In this document: positions 18,396 to 26,049 of the stretch, piece after piece
Numbering within the stretch: position 1 is the stretch's first letter
Layout: each line of letters begins with the position of its first letter
Source: an uncultured Hyphomonas sp.
GTDB taxonomy: Bacteria > Pseudomonadota > Alphaproteobacteria > Caulobacterales > Hyphomonadaceae
Length of the DNA stretch: 64,000 nucleotides
Direction: 5' to 3'
NCBI RefSeq assembly: GCF_963677035.1
Contig: NZ_OY781472.1
Coordinates: 1,240,001-1,304,000 of the forward strand
The notes under the pieces: generated by a model
Told to the model about the DNA's origin: nothing
Seen by the model: only the letters and a program-made list of their open reading frames with translations
Database searches by the model: none
Made by a program: the position numbers and the translations under genes

Positions 18396-18854
18396 ATGCG
18401 GCTCGGGCTTCTGCTCACTTGTGTGTTCTCAGCGACGGTTCTGGCGATGCCAGCGGCCGCGCAAGAGGATTCGCGCGTGCCGACCGTCACCGTTGATACA
18501 CCGCAGCTTTCCGAAACCCAGTCTGGCAAGATCGACTGGTATCGCCAGTTTGCCATTTCAAAGCCGGTCGATGCCCGCCCTGTCTGGCAGGCAGAGCCGT
18601 CGGAAGATGTCTCCATGCAGTTCTCCGGCAGTGATCGCTGGGAATTCCGGATCGACAGGTTGTCACGGCCATCTGCCAGCCTTTCCCCGCTTCCGCGCCA
18701 GGAAATGCAGGCCGGAGCGACCTTCAAGATCACGCCGCGTTTCTCGGTTGGCGGTGAAGTCAGCGTCGGTGCCGACGATCTGAACGCCGTTTCGACATGG
18801 GAAGAACGCGACATGGAAACCGGTGTTCGTCTGAAGTCCGCCTTCAAGTTCTAA
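18396..18854 (+). CDS. ntrZ: Periplasmic protein, probable NtrZ homologue
   Basis: 152 residues from the ATG at 18396; a TTG at 18375 would add seven. The N-terminus is a clear signal peptide ending PAAAQ, and the mature part is soluble and small, with SGKIDWYRQF, DVSMQFSGSDRWEFRID and a C-terminus ending SAFKF. I call NtrZ, a periplasmic partner of the NtrYX system in Caulobacter, chiefly from position: it lies between the leuS-lptE-holA-parB side and the thiE-like/yggS genes in the same order I recall there. Only the signal peptide is certain. The ending SAFKF could also suit a small outer-membrane protein. Confidence 0.5.
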   Translation: MRLGLLLTCVFSATVLAMPAAAQEDSRVPTVTVDTPQLSETQSGKIDWYRQFAISKPVDARPVWQAEPSEDVSMQFSGSDRWEFRIDRLSRPSASLSPLPRQEMQAGATFKITPRFSVGGEVSVGADDLNAVSTWEERDMETGVRLKSAFKF

Positions 18855-19486
18855 GGCCGGGACTGCGGACCGAATACGGTCTCTATTCCTTCGATTGCTG
18901 CCATACCTGCAACAGGGGCGACCTGACTGGCCGTGTCTGCATTGATGCCGCCGAGCGCATAGACCGGCAGGGCAGATGCGTACACCAGTTTGCGGATCTT
19001 CAACTGCCCGAGCGGCGCGCGCGCGCTGGGACTGGCGGACGGGAAAGCGGTAGACAACAGGGCGGCGTCGAACCCCGCATCCTGTAGCAGTCTCAACTGT
19101 TCCGGCGTGTGGGCGCTGGCGGTCATCATTGAAAAACGGCTGCGCCACTTTCTGGCTTCGCCGCGCGCGGAAAATGGCCAGTGCACGCCATCTGCCCCAA
19201 CCTGCATGGCGAGCCCGGGATCGTTTGCGATCAGGAGCGTCACATGACGGTGGCGGCAGACTTTCGCCAGATCAGCGGCGACTTGTGCGTGCCCCGGCTG
19301 ACCATAATGCCTGTAAACCAGACCATACCATGACGATAACCGACTAGCGGTGACCACCGGATCGGGCGTTCGCGCCGGATCGGTCAGGTACAGAACCGGC
19401 GGCAAGCCGGACGGCAGATGCCGGCCCGCGGCACGTGCGGCGGTGCGGAGCTTGCGTTCCGCGCGGTTTCGGTCTTCCTGCATCAT
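18851..19486 (-). CDS. Thiamine phosphate synthase/TenI family protein
   Basis: A TIM-barrel protein of 211 residues that resembles ThiE, which joins the thiazole and pyrimidine halves of thiamine. It has LPPVLYLTDPARTPDPV, LLIANDPGLAMQVGADGVHW, TASAHTPEQLRLLQDAGFDAALLS and PVYALGGINADTASQV, matching ThiE/TenI strands. The typical diphosphate-binding residues near GADGVHL are only partly kept (GVHW), so enzymatic activity is uncertain. Its start faces yggS with only four bases between them, and its end overlaps the ntrZ-like stop by four. Confidence 0.75.
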   Translation of the reverse strand: MMQEDRNRAERKLRTAARAAGRHLPSGLPPVLYLTDPARTPDPVVTASRLSSWYGLVYRHYGQPGHAQVAADLAKVCRHRHVTLLIANDPGLAMQVGADGVHWPFSARGEARKWRSRFSMMTASAHTPEQLRLLQDAGFDAALLSTAFPSASPSARAPLGQLKIRKLVYASALPVYALGGINADTASQVAPVAGMAAIEGIETVFGPQSRP

Positions 19487-19490
19487 CGTG

Positions 19491-20156
19491 ATGACTGATA
19501 CCGACACACTCTCCATTGCCAAGCGCCGCGAGGCGGTGCTGGCCGAACTTTCCGACGCTGCCACCCCGGCGCCCCAGCTGGTGGCGGTGACAAAAACACA
19601 GCCTGAACAGGCGATCGACGAGATTCTCGCCACGGGCCACCGCGTGTTTGGCGAGAACCGCGTGCAGGAGGCCGAAGCCCGCTGGAGCGGCCACCGGTCT
19701 GCCTATCCGGATCTCGAATTGCACCTGATCGGCCCGTTGCAGACCAACAAGGCCGAAATCGCGGTGCGCCTGTTTGACGTGATCGAGACGCTGGACCGTC
19801 CGAAACTGGCCGATGCGCTGGCTAAGGCGATGGACAAAGTAGGCCGCGCCCTGCCCGTCCTAATCCAGGTGAATACTGGTGAAGAGCCGCAGAAGGCGGG
19901 AGTCATTCCGTCTGAACTGCAGCAATTGCTACAGTACGCACGTGAAAAGGGCCTCGATGTTCAGGGCCTGATGTGCATCCCGCCGGTGGACGAGCCGGCC
20001 GGACCGCACTTCGCCCTGCTCGCCAGACTGGCAAAGGCGGCGGGCCTTTCCGTGCTGTCGATGGGGATGAGTTCCGACTATGCGACTGCCGCCAAATTCG
20101 GCTCGACACATGTCCGGGTCGGGTCTGCGCTGTTTGGCCCGCGGGATTATCCCTGA
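19491..20156 (+). CDS. YggS-family pyridoxal phosphate homeostasis protein
   Basis: Binds pyridoxal 5'-phosphate and helps balance PLP and amino-acid pools; cytosolic. From the ATG at 19491 the protein has 221 residues with LVAVTKTQPEQAI (PLP lysine), FGENRVQEAEAR, LHLIGPLQTNK, LIQVNTGEEPQKAG, GLMCIPP and LSMGMSSDYATAAKFGSTHVRVGSALFG, all of the family signature. A longer in-frame start at 19350 lies antisense to the thiE-like gene and is not convincing. The end overlaps the L,D-transpeptidase gene tail to tail. Confidence 0.93.
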   Translation: MTDTDTLSIAKRREAVLAELSDAATPAPQLVAVTKTQPEQAIDEILATGHRVFGENRVQEAEARWSGHRSAYPDLELHLIGPLQTNKAEIAVRLFDVIETLDRPKLADALAKAMDKVGRALPVLIQVNTGEEPQKAGVIPSELQQLLQYAREKGLDVQGLMCIPPVDEPAGPHFALLARLAKAAGLSVLSMGMSSDYATAAKFGSTHVRVGSALFGPRDYP

Positions 20157-20668
20157 TCCTGAAGCCGGATTTCGATCTCCGATCCCCGTGCCGACAGGCG
20201 CAGGATTTCCAGCATGTCCTCCAGTGTCACGGCGACACAGCCCGCTGTCGGGCCCCAGTCGGGCCGGGCGAGGTGCAGGAAGATGGCGCTGCCAAGCGGC
20301 GGAACAGGCGGATCGTCATTGTATCCCAGCTCCACGATGACATCGTAGACATGGTCTTCCAGCCAGAGATTCTCGTGGCTGGCCGAATAGGGCAGCTTGA
20401 CCCAGCGATTGTAGAGCGGGTCTTCCGGCGCATCGCACCAGCCGTCTTCCGGGGTCAGCGGCACCAGCGGCAGCAGGGTTTTCGGGGCATCCAGCCGGTC
20501 AGGCCTGTAGAAGACACGGCGCATGGGCCAGGTGCCGGCGGGGGAAAAGCCATCGCCTTCCCGCTTGTCTTCCCCGGCAATGATACCGCTTCGCCCGACC
20601 GAACACCGCGTTTCCCGGCCCGCCAGCAGGAAGCGTCCATCTCCATAGGCAACAAAATCCGCGCTCAC
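20147..20668 (-). CDS. L,D-transpeptidase (YkuD) family protein
   Basis: YkuD-type enzymes crosslink peptidoglycan or attach proteins to it. From the GTG at 20668, which follows GGGAGGG, the protein has 173 residues. Near the C-terminus it carries HLARPDWGPTAGCVAV, the catalytic histidine-to-GC motif, although the usual SHGC form is altered to TAGC. It has no obvious signal peptide, which is odd for a cell-wall enzyme; export or start choice should be checked. It is divergent from the CenR-like regulator, an envelope gene controller, about 100 bp away. Confidence 0.75.
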   Translation of the reverse strand: MSADFVAYGDGRFLLAGRETRCSVGRSGIIAGEDKREGDGFSPAGTWPMRRVFYRPDRLDAPKTLLPLVPLTPEDGWCDAPEDPLYNRWVKLPYSASHENLWLEDHVYDVIVELGYNDDPPVPPLGSAIFLHLARPDWGPTAGCVAVTLEDMLEILRLSARGSEIEIRLQDQG

Positions 20669-20767
20669 GGCACCCTCCCGCTCTTGTGATCGTTCGTGCG
20701 TTACATTCATATGGCATCGTGAAGCGATGTGGATAGAAGCAGCACTCACTTGAAACAGGAGAGTCGC

Positions 20768-21454
20768 ATGGCTGCCAAGAAAACGGTCCTTCTGGTGGAC
20801 GATGATGAAGACCTGCGCGAAGCATTGGCAGAACAGTTCGAGCTGCACGACAGTTTCGAAACGATTCAGGCCGCCAATGCGAATGAGGGCATCGATGCCG
20901 CCACGAGCCAGCGCATAGATCTGATCCTGCTGGATGTGGACATGCCTGACATGGATGGCCGCGAGGCCTGCAAGATCATGCGGCAGAAGGGGGTGCGTGC
21001 CCCGGTGATCATGCTGACCGGACAGGATGGCGATGCCGACACGATCCTCGGCCTTGAATCGGGCGCCAATGACTATGTCACCAAGCCGTTCAAATTCTCT
21101 GTTCTGCTGGCCCGGGTCCGGGCGCATCTGCGCAGTTTCGAACAGTCCGAGGACGCCACATTCAAGGTCGGCCCTTACGAGTTCCGCCCGGCGATGAAGC
21201 TGCTGGTCACCGATGAAGACCGGAAGATCCGCCTGACGGAGAAGGAAACCAATATCCTGAAATATCTCTACCGGGCGGGCGGCAAACCAGTGGCGCGCGA
21301 TGAGTTGCTGGCCGAAGTCTGGGGCTACAATGCCGCCGTCACGACGCACACGCTGGAGACGCACATTTATCGCCTGCGTCAGAAGGTCGAGCCGGACCCG
21401 GCCCATGCCCGCCTGCTGCTGACCGATGCCGGAGGCTACCGCCTGCAGCCGTGA
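20768..21454 (+). CDS. cenR: OmpR-family response regulator, probable CenR
   Basis: 228 residues. The receiver has acidic D11/D12, phospho-acceptor D56 in LLDVDMPDMDG, T84 and K106; the C-terminal winged helix runs from about 130 to 228 (LTEKETNILKYLYRAGGKPVARDELLAEVWGY). The ATG follows GGAGAG. No kinase gene is near. In Caulobacter the essential envelope regulator CenR is an orphan regulator encoded on the same side of parAB, beyond leuS; its kinase CenK is elsewhere. Identification as CenR rests on this synteny, the family call on sequence. Confidence 0.65.
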   Translation: MAAKKTVLLVDDDEDLREALAEQFELHDSFETIQAANANEGIDAATSQRIDLILLDVDMPDMDGREACKIMRQKGVRAPVIMLTGQDGDADTILGLESGANDYVTKPFKFSVLLARVRAHLRSFEQSEDATFKVGPYEFRPAMKLLVTDEDRKIRLTEKETNILKYLYRAGGKPVARDELLAEVWGYNAAVTTHTLETHIYRLRQKVEPDPAHARLLLTDAGGYRLQP

Positions 21455-21903
21455 AGATCAGGCCCGCGACGCCTTCGGATTATCCGGCGCTTGCCGATCT
21501 ATGGTTCGACAGCTGGGTATCCATTGGCATTTCGAATGAGACAGACCTTTCCCGGGAGGGCGTGCGCGAACGCTTTTTCCGCGAGGCATCGGAGGTCTGG
21601 AATCTGTACACGGCGGAACGCGATGGCGTGCTGGTTGGCTTGCTGGCCCTGGTGCCTGAACAATCCCGTATCGATCAGCTCTTTGTTGCACCTGCCGCCA
21701 AAGGCGGCGGGGTCGGACTTGCCATGCTCAATCATGCAAAGGCGTTGATGCCCGGCGGGATCGTGCTGACGACGCATGAGGCAAACAGCCCTGCCCGCGC
21801 CTTTTATGAATCCCGGGGATTCGTTCTGACCGGGACCGAGCCGGACCTCGTGCACCGGCGGACGAAGTGCCACTACGCCTGGCGGCCGGTTGCTCCGGCT
21901 TAA
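21451..21903 (+). CDS. GNAT-family N-acetyltransferase
   Basis: 150 residues, GTG start overlapping the cenR-like stop (GTGA). The fold is seen in IRPATPSDYPALADLW at the N-terminus, LLALVPEQSRIDQLFVAPAAKGGGVGLAML (acetyl-CoA loop) and NSPARAFYESRGFVLTG. The acceptor is unknown. Translational coupling to the regulator suggests co-expression, not a proven shared role. It is convergent with xth and overlaps it by four bases. Confidence 0.85.
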   Translation: MKIRPATPSDYPALADLWFDSWVSIGISNETDLSREGVRERFFREASEVWNLYTAERDGVLVGLLALVPEQSRIDQLFVAPAAKGGGVGLAMLNHAKALMPGGIVLTTHEANSPARAFYESRGFVLTGTEPDLVHRRTKCHYAWRPVAPA

Positions 21904-22706
21904 CCAGCCTTGATCTGTACACTGACTGGTGCGTGGTCTGACGGTTTCCAGCCGCCGCGCCAGCCGAGATGGATCCTGTAGCTGTCGACCAGCGTGTCGG
22001 GCAGTCCGGCCGGATTGACCCAGATATGATCCAGGCGTCGGCCGCGGTTTGAAGCGGCCCAGTCTTTCGCGCGATAGCTCCACCAGGTGTAGAGCTTCTG
22101 CTCGTCCGGTACGGCAAGGCGGGCGATGTCTTCGAATTTGGCCTGCTTGCGGGACGCTTCTAGCCGCTCGGTCTCGCCCGGCGTGTGGGAGACGATCTTC
22201 AACAATTGCTTGTGCGACCAGACATCGTTTTCGTGCGGCGCGACGTTCAGGTCCCCGACCAGAATGCGCGGCGTTTTCGATTGTTTCTTGTAGGCCGGGC
22301 CAAGGCGTTCGAGGAAATCGAGCTTGTGGGCGAATTTGTCGTTCACCTCCGGGTCGGGCACGTCGCCGCCGGCAGGCAGGTAGATATTGTGAATTTCGAC
22401 GCCCGCGACTTTCGCAGCGATGACGCGTGAATGGCCTTCCCGGCACAGGTCTGGCGCGTCGATGCGCTCGATCGGCAGGCGCGAGGCAATCGCCACGCCA
22501 TGATGGCCGCCCTTTTGGCCGTTCAGCACCAGATGTTTCAGCCCCATTTCACTGAACGCCTTTTCCGGGAATTCCCCGTCCTGGCATTTGGTTTCCTGCA
22601 GGCAGATCACATCCGGCTTTTGCTGTTCGACAAAGGCCGCGATGTTCGGCGCGCGCAGGCGAACCGAGTTGATATTCCAGCTGACGATCTTGAGCGGTTT
22701 GGGCAT
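21900..22706 (-). CDS. xth: Exodeoxyribonuclease III
   Basis: AP endonuclease and 3'-5' exonuclease of base-excision repair. The 268-residue protein has KIVSWNINSVR, CLQETKCQD, GHHGVAIASR, LVGDLNVAPHENDVW and the C-terminal RRLDHIWVNPAG and SDHAPVSVQI with the catalytic histidine. Length is typical. A 12-bp perfect hairpin lies in its upstream region (22740-22770), and lolA lies 307 bp further upstream on the same strand. Confidence 0.96.
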   Translation of the reverse strand: MPKPLKIVSWNINSVRLRAPNIAAFVEQQKPDVICLQETKCQDGEFPEKAFSEMGLKHLVLNGQKGGHHGVAIASRLPIERIDAPDLCREGHSRVIAAKVAGVEIHNIYLPAGGDVPDPEVNDKFAHKLDFLERLGPAYKKQSKTPRILVGDLNVAPHENDVWSHKQLLKIVSHTPGETERLEASRKQAKFEDIARLAVPDEQKLYTWWSYRAKDWAASNRGRRLDHIWVNPAGLPDTLVDSYRIHLGWRGGWKPSDHAPVSVQIKAG

Positions 22707-22739
22707 CCGGGCTGCCTAGCATTGTTCCCTGAAACGTCA

Positions 22740-22770
22740 ACGCGCCCGAACGCGGGGGGTTCGGGCGCGT
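22740..22770 (-). other. Perfect 12-bp hairpin in the xth leader
   Basis: ACGCGCCCGAAC at 22740-22751 pairs with GTTCGGGCGCGT at 22759-22770 around a 7-base G-rich loop. No T run follows on either strand, so it is not a classic intrinsic terminator. It sits 34 bases before xth and could be a leader structure or a Rho-assisted terminator. Confidence 0.55.
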
Positions 22771-22954
22771 CAGACGCGTTTCCAACGTCTCGCCGGGAGG
22801 GGAAGGCTCCGGCAGCGACAACACGGTAGTTCACAGCGGGGGGGGTCGGGTGCTGCGCGGGGTATGCCGTGTGTCGACAGTTGCAAAGATGTCACTACTG
22901 GCGAAAATTTCAAGTGAATTATGTGTTAAGTGCTTGGGTGACTCCCAGAAAGGA

Positions 22955-22982
22955 CACCCCGCAAGATGTGTCTTGCGGGGTG
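22955..22982 (-). terminator. Probable terminator after lolA
   Basis: CACCCCGCAAGA at 22955-22966 pairs perfectly with TCTTGCGGGGTG at 22971-22982 around a 4-base loop, 32 bases after the lolA stop. On the minus strand the stem is followed by TCCTTTCT, a weak T run, so termination strength is uncertain. Confidence 0.6.
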
Positions 22983-23013
22983 CCGGAAATGGGAACCTGT
23001 TGCAACTGTTGTC

Positions 23014-23673
23014 TTACTCGTCGTCAAAGTCCTTCACGATGAAGAGGCGCGGGTTGAGTTTTTTTCCGGTTTTGACGTCGTGCAATCCGACCTGGGTCAG
23101 GTTGCCGGCACTGTCCATTGTGCGCCAGCCGGTCAGGTCATGGTCCGGACCGCTGAACAGGAGGGTGAGCGTACCGTCCATTTCGCCGTCCGGGTCGCTC
23201 AGGGTCACCTCAACATTATCGCCTTGCTTGCTGACATCGACGACCTCGGCTTCGGTGTTGAAATCCAGATTGTCGTCCAGCAGCAGGGCCAGCGGTGTGG
23301 AGCCGAGCGGCACACGGTCCGTCGTCTCCAGTTCGGAATCCTGCATGGCAACCGTCGTTCCGTCGGACACGATCAGAAGCGGGGAAGGGGCGTCATAGTC
23401 AAACCGCACCTTGCCCGGACGGGAGAGGGCAAAGCTTCCGCTGGTTGTGTTGTAGTCCGGGGAAATCTGATCGAAGCGGCCAGAGGCGGTCTTCACCTTT
23501 TCCATCGACGCGGCGATGTCGTTCAGCAGGGCGGTGCGCTGCGCGGCAGTCAGGCCGGCCGGCGTGGCGGTGATTTTGGTCGGGGCCGCTTCGGGGGTTC
23601 CCTGACGCGCCAGCGCGAGGGGCGCGGCGGCGAGGGCGGCAGCGGCAACCAGGGCAGCGAGTTTGGTCTTCAT
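23014..23673 (-). CDS. lolA: Outer-membrane lipoprotein carrier LolA-like protein
   Basis: LolA shuttles lipoproteins across the periplasm to the outer membrane. The 219-residue protein has a signal peptide (KLAALVAAAALAAAPLALA), then MEKVKTASGRFDQISPDYNTTSGSFALSRPGKVRFDYDAPSPLLIVSDG, the characteristic LolA core (Fxxxxp..tSGxfxlxRPGkvRfeYd). Position between xth and cnoX is compatible with Caulobacter-like genomes. Whether it acts as a general LolA or a specialised paralogue cannot be told. Confidence 0.87.
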   Translation of the reverse strand: MKTKLAALVAAAALAAAPLALARQGTPEAAPTKITATPAGLTAAQRTALLNDIAASMEKVKTASGRFDQISPDYNTTSGSFALSRPGKVRFDYDAPSPLLIVSDGTTVAMQDSELETTDRVPLGSTPLALLLDDNLDFNTEAEVVDVSKQGDNVEVTLSDPDGEMDGTLTLLFSGPDHDLTGWRTMDSAGNLTQVGLHDVKTGKKLNPRLFIVKDFDDE

Positions 23674-23903
23674 CGAACGGGTCTCCTTTTCGTGACCTTG
23701 TGCTTACACTTAGTCGCCTGAACCCTGCTTAAACAGGGCGGGATCAAGGTCATTCGGCCGCTTTTCGTTGGCTGCCATTCAGCTTCCGGTCCCGCGCAGC
23801 GCAAGTCCTGACCGCAGATGAACAGGCAGGCGTGTCGGCGGTCCGGCTTGCGAAACGCGGCCCGAACGCCCATCTTTCCGCCAGACTTTGAAGGAAGACC
23901 ACC

Positions 23904-24791
23904 ATGGCCGATGCTGCTGCCCTGAATACCAAAGACACCACCGACCAGGAGTTCATGACGGATGTGGTCGAAGCGTCGAACACACAGCCCGTCATCGTCG
24001 ACTTCTGGGCCCCCTGGTGCGGCCCGTGCCGCCAGCTCGGCCCGGTGATCGAGAAAGTGGTTGAAAGCCATAAGGGCGCGGTCAAGCTGGTGAAGATCAA
24101 TATCGACGAGAACCCGGCCTATGCGGGCCAGCTCGGCGTGCGGTCCATTCCGGCGGTCTATGCCTTTGACAAGGGCCGCCCGGTCGATGCCTTCATGGGC
24201 GCGCTGCCGGAAGGCCAGGTGCGCAGTTTCATCGACAAGCTGCTGACCGGAACCGATTCCGCGCAGGAAATCGCCGATGCGCTCGCGCAGGCCGAAGCCG
24301 CCAGCCAGGCCGGTGATGTTACCACAGCCGCTCAGATCTATGCCGCCGTGGTCCAGCACGATCCGCAGAACGTCACCGCGATTGCGGGTCTCGCGCGCTG
24401 CTATCTCGCCAATGGCGACAAGGAACGCGCCAGCGCGACGCTGGACATGGTACCGGAAGACCAGACGCATGACGCTGCCATCAAGGGCGTCCGGATGGCC
24501 ATCGACATGATGGAAGATGCGCCGGAAGCGGATGAGTTTGACGAATTGCTGAACGCCGTCATGGCCGCGCCCGAAGATCACGCCAAGCGGTTCGAACTGG
24601 CCGAGAAATACGCCGCCGCCCAGCGCTATGGCGATGCGGTGGATCACCTGCTGATCATTCTCGGGTCAAAGATGGACTGGGAAGAGGGCAAGGCGAAGGA
24701 GAAGCTTTTGCAGGTCTTCGAAGCCGGCGGCCCGTCCGATCCGGCAACAGTGGACGGCCGCCGGCGTCTTGCGTCACTGATGTTTGCCTGA
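23904..24791 (+). CDS. cnoX: Thioredoxin-fold co-chaperone, CnoX/YbbN type
   Basis: Redox-responsive holdase and thioredoxin-like protein, cytosolic. 295 residues. The N-terminal thioredoxin domain carries FWAPWCGPCRQLGPVIE with redox motif C39-G-P-C42; after it, from about residue 120, helical TPR-like segments (AAQIYAAVVQHDPQNVTAIAGLARCYLANGD, FELAEKYAAAQRYGDAVDHLL) match the YbbN/CnoX C-terminal half. The ATG follows GGAAGACCACC. A LON-domain protein follows 58 bp downstream, probably in the same operon. Confidence 0.88.
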   Translation: MADAAALNTKDTTDQEFMTDVVEASNTQPVIVDFWAPWCGPCRQLGPVIEKVVESHKGAVKLVKINIDENPAYAGQLGVRSIPAVYAFDKGRPVDAFMGALPEGQVRSFIDKLLTGTDSAQEIADALAQAEAASQAGDVTTAAQIYAAVVQHDPQNVTAIAGLARCYLANGDKERASATLDMVPEDQTHDAAIKGVRMAIDMMEDAPEADEFDELLNAVMAAPEDHAKRFELAEKYAAAQRYGDAVDHLLIILGSKMDWEEGKAKEKLLQVFEAGGPSDPATVDGRRRLASLMFA

Positions 24792-24849
24792 GGCCGCTGC
24801 CTCCCGCATAATGTCATGAGGCGAAGGGGCGAACCGGCCCGGAGGCAGT

Positions 24850-25500
24850 ATGAGCAGCATGACCTATCATTCGGTGGATCAGTTGCCGGACACGCTGACC
24901 GTGTTTCCGCTGCCCGGGGTTGTGCTGTTTCCCCACTGGCATCTGCCGCTGAACATATTTGAGCCGCGCTATCTGAACATGATTGACGACGCCATGGCCG
25001 GGAACCGGCTGATCGGCATGATCCAGAGCGTGGGCGGCTCACCGGCGAAGCCGGATCTCATCGGTGTTGGCTGCGCCGGGCGTATTACATCCTATGCAGA
25101 GACCGATGACGGGCGATACCTGATCACACTGGCGGGCATTGCCCGGTTCCGGGTGCTGGAAGAGCTGGACGTCCGAACACCTTACCGCCAGGTGCGCCCC
25201 AACTGGATGCCCTATGCAAACGATCTGCATCCGGATCCGGAGATCGGCCTGCCGTCCCGTGAGGATCTGGTCGCGGCCCTTCGTAAATATGTCAGCAGTC
25301 ACAATATCAAAGCTGACTGGGATGCGGTCGAGGTCGCGCCGGTCGGGTCGCTGGTGCAGGCGCTGGCCGCCGGCAGTCCGTTTTCGGTTATGGAGAAACA
25401 GGCCCTGCTGGAAGCGCCGACCCTGAAAGACCGGGCCGACATGCTGATCACAATTCTGACAATGGATTCCGCTGGTCCGGAAGACGGAACCCTGCAATAG
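24850..25500 (+). CDS. LON peptidase substrate-binding domain protein
   Basis: 216 residues consisting of the N-terminal (LON) domain alone, with no AAA+ or protease part. Seen: [59 protein letters not shown], and a helical C-terminus with [34 protein letters not shown]. Stand-alone LON-domain proteins are common in alphaproteobacteria and have no proven activity. It lies between cnoX and a Trm112-type gene. Confidence 0.88.
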   Translation: MSSMTYHSVDQLPDTLTVFPLPGVVLFPHWHLPLNIFEPRYLNMIDDAMAGNRLIGMIQSVGGSPAKPDLIGVGCAGRITSYAETDDGRYLITLAGIARFRVLEELDVRTPYRQVRPNWMPYANDLHPDPEIGLPSREDLVAALRKYVSSHNIKADWDAVEVAPVGSLVQALAAGSPFSVMEKQALLEAPTLKDRADMLITILTMDSAGPEDGTLQ

Positions 25501-25507
25501 GACAGCC

Positions 25508-25732
25508 ATGACTGACGACACTTCCAGCCCGCGGCGCGCCCATTCCGGTGTTGATCCGCGTCTTCTCGAAATCCTGATCTGCCCGCAGACCCGCCAGCCG
25601 CTGCGCTATGACGCCGAAGCGGACGAGCTGGTCTCGCCCAAGGCGCGGCTGGCCTATCCGATCCGGGGCGGCATTCCGATCATGCTGGTGGATGAGGCCC
25701 GTGACCTTGATGCAGAAGAGGGCGGGGCATGA
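25508..25732 (+). CDS. Trm112-family small protein (DUF343/YcaR-like)
   Basis: 74 residues with [42 protein letters not shown], the family fold with CP near the start and the PIxxGIP segment near the end. Eukaryotic Trm112 activates methyltransferases; the bacterial form has no clear partner. It starts seven bases after the LON-domain stop and its stop overlaps the next start (ATGA). Confidence 0.9.
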   Translation: MTDDTSSPRRAHSGVDPRLLEILICPQTRQPLRYDAEADELVSPKARLAYPIRGGIPIMLVDEARDLDAEEGGA

Positions 25733-26049
25733 GCAGCATGGCCTGGCCGGTAAAGCTGGCCTTCCGGAAATCCGATGCGGTGCTGTATGCCGAATTCGAC
25801 GACGGCAAATCCGGCACTGTCAGCTACAAGCGATTGCGGGAACAGTCTCCGTCGGCGGCCGTGCGGGGCCATGGTAACGGTCCACCTCCGCCGCAGGCAC
25901 CGGTGCCAGACGATATCGACGTGCTGCGCGCCGACCCGGTTGGCCGCTACGCTCTGCGCATCGTCTTCTCGGACGGCCACGACAGCGGACTCTATAACTG
26001 GGACCTGATCCGGAAACTGACCGTCGGCGACGCCGCCGTTACTGCATAA
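25729..26049 (+). CDS. DUF971 domain protein
   Basis: 106 residues matching the DUF971 pattern: [38 protein letters not shown], then [31 protein letters not shown]. The fold also forms the N-terminal domain of gamma-butyrobetaine hydroxylases. Bacterial stand-alone members are often linked to iron-sulfur proteins, but no such gene is adjacent. It starts inside the Trm112-type gene's stop and is convergent with the ubiquinone hydroxylase, overlapping by 11 bases. Confidence 0.85.
   Translation: MSSMAWPVKLAFRKSDAVLYAEFDDGKSGTVSYKRLREQSPSAAVRGHGNGPPPPQAPVPDDIDVLRADPVGRYALRIVFSDGHDSGLYNWDLIRKLTVGDAAVTA

Larger units (their letters stand above)
22707..23013. other. Gene-free gap with two strong hairpins
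   Basis: Between xth and lolA. It holds the hairpin at 22740-22770 and the hairpin at 22955-22982 described separately. No convincing open reading frame is seen on either strand. The xth promoter should lie here on the minus strand, possibly around 22860-22945 where the sequence is AT-richer. Confidence 0.6.

Noticed and set aside
20669..21406. Long N-terminal extension of the L,D-transpeptidase frame antisense to the CenR-like gene
   Set aside because: Coding motifs of the regulator lie on the plus strand and the enzyme has a GTG start with GGGAGGG at 20668.
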